A model generated the notes under the pieces. The model was not told the origin of the DNA. It did not search any database and saw only the letters and a program-made list of their open reading frames with translations. From Planktomarina sp. (lineage in GTDB: Bacteria > Pseudomonadota > Alphaproteobacteria > Rhodobacterales > Rhodobacteraceae): DNA of 7,303 nucleotides. Numbering within the stretch: position 1 is the stretch's first letter; every line of letters begins with the position of its first letter. The stretch spans positions 1-7,303 of the forward strand of contig JADHLF010000065.1 in assembly GCA_016780825.1 (NCBI GenBank), read 5' to 3'. Shown one piece after another: positions 6,534-7,303 of the stretch. The position numbers and the translations under genes were made by a program.

Positions 6534-7303
6534 TTACAGTTTTGGCTCGGAACGCGCGGGATCGGCATAAAGTGTGCCGCCGCCGTAGTAAGCCATGATC
6601 TTTTCTTCCTCGAGCAAGGTGATTTCTGAAGCCGCCTTATGCTGCGGCACCGCTGCAAAATTTGCGCTATAGATCGAGCGAACCGTCACCCTGTCATCGC
6701 TAATTTTGCAAAAATTGATTGGGATCAGACGGGTCTGGCCCGTGCCCTCTGGATTAAGATCCACAGTCAAATAGCGCACCATCTGCTCTGGCACATCAAT
6801 CCACATATCATTGATACGACCGACCACCTCGCCGTCGCCCGCCACCACAGGTTTGCCCCGTGGATCGCGGCCAGCCGAAACGTGGAAATCATCGAGCTGT
6901 GACATAGGCTTGATCTTGGCATGCCCATGGGCATCCAGCTCTGCATGATCCTGCCGCGGCGCCCAAGCACCTGGCCCAACACCCGAGAGCATCGGATCGC
7001 CGGTCGGCACAAAAGGCGAGCCGGTGGCATCAGACGTAGCCTCAAGCGCCAATTTTGCGCGGTCACCGCGCTGACCAGAGGGAACCGTCACATCACCACG
7101 CCCATGCGGCAGGTGAAACGTCTTGTCACCAGGCAGCGGAAACAAGCCGCGATGCGCAGATCCTGAGGGATCATCGGCCTCCAGCGGATATCCTTCGCGC
7201 ATGTTCTCCGTTTGAAGATAATAAACAAGCAAAGCAAAAAAGATCCAGAACATCCAGATCGCAGCGCTTGCGAGATCAAAATTACCGAAAAATTCATTGC
7301 CTA
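6534..7303 (-). CDS. puhA: Photosynthetic reaction centre H subunit (5' end cut by window edge)
   Basis: H subunit of the type II reaction centre, anchored by one helix with a large cytoplasmic domain that caps L and M and guides protons to the secondary quinone. The frame continues past the internal ATG at 7253 to the window edge. The visible N-terminus reads GNEFFGNFDLASAAIW, then the transmembrane helix (FDLASAAIWMFWIFFALLVYYLQ) and the hallmark TENMREGYPLE. There are 255 whole codons, close to the family's usual 255-260, so only a few residues are missing. The cut codon reads NTA, consistent with a Val as in MVG starts. The C-terminal PRC-barrel-like half includes HVSAGRDPRGKPVVAGDG and INDMWIDVPEQMVRYL; the glutamate in VPEQ aligns with Glu H173 of Rhodobacter sphaeroides. 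Near the end, SEITLLEEEKIMAYYGGGTLYADP is also typical. It is the first operon gene seen here; the promoter or upstream gene lies outside. Confidence 0.97.
   Translation of the reverse strand, partial: GNEFFGNFDLASAAIWMFWIFFALLVYYLQTENMREGYPLEADDPSGSAHRGLFPLPGDKTFHLPHGRGDVTVPSGQRGDRAKLALEATSDATGSPFVPTGDPMLSGVGPGAWAPRQDHAELDAHGHAKIKPMSQLDDFHVSAGRDPRGKPVVAGDGEVVGRINDMWIDVPEQMVRYLTVDLNPEGTGQTRLIPINFCKISDDRVTVRSIYSANFAAVPQHKAASEITLLEEEKIMAYYGGGTLYADPARSEPKL

Overview
The window is a piece of a proteobacterial photosynthesis gene cluster, almost certainly from an alphaproteobacterium of the Rhodobacterales/Roseobacter type that makes bacteriochlorophyll a in the presence of oxygen. The evidence is a reaction-centre H subunit very close to the Rhodobacter form, the gene order puhA-puhB-puhC-bciE-acsF-puhE-hemA, and an oxygen-dependent cyclase with a BciE partner. 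The species cannot be named from sequence alone. Base composition looks moderate in GC by eye (not computed), which would fit an aerobic anoxygenic phototroph of the roseobacter group.

Layout. The right-hand three quarters of the window is one tight operon on the minus strand, read from right to left: puhA (5' end just beyond the window), a 58-nt gap with a strong hairpin, puhB, puhC, bciE, acsF, puhE and hemA. Downstream gaps are 0-16 nt, or the genes overlap (bciE/acsF share ATGA, acsF/puhE share TGATG, puhE/hemA overlap by 11 nt). The left quarter is a two-gene plus-strand unit, hemC then bciA. These overlap by 20 nt if bciA starts at the TTG at 961, as the Shine-Dalgarno evidence suggests. 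The two units converge, and a single TTAA at 1917-1920 supplies both stop codons. There is no gene-free stretch longer than 58 nt and no sign of mobile elements, CRISPR arrays, tRNA or rRNA.

How the genes work together. HemA makes 5-aminolevulinate, the first committed tetrapyrrole precursor. HemC polymerises porphobilinogen to hydroxymethylbilane. AcsF with BciE closes the fifth ring using O2, and BciA reduces the 8-vinyl group, both late steps towards bacteriochlorophyll. PuhA is the H subunit of the reaction centre that receives the pigment, and PuhB, PuhC and PuhE help assemble the reaction centre and light-harvesting 1 complex. The window therefore couples pigment supply to assembly of the complex that uses it.

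Every long open frame here is explained by a known family. I found no undescribed system. The points worth a second look are the puhA-puhB hairpin, the terminator-less tail-to-tail junction, the TTG start of bciA, and the placement of bciA and hemC next to the puh operon.
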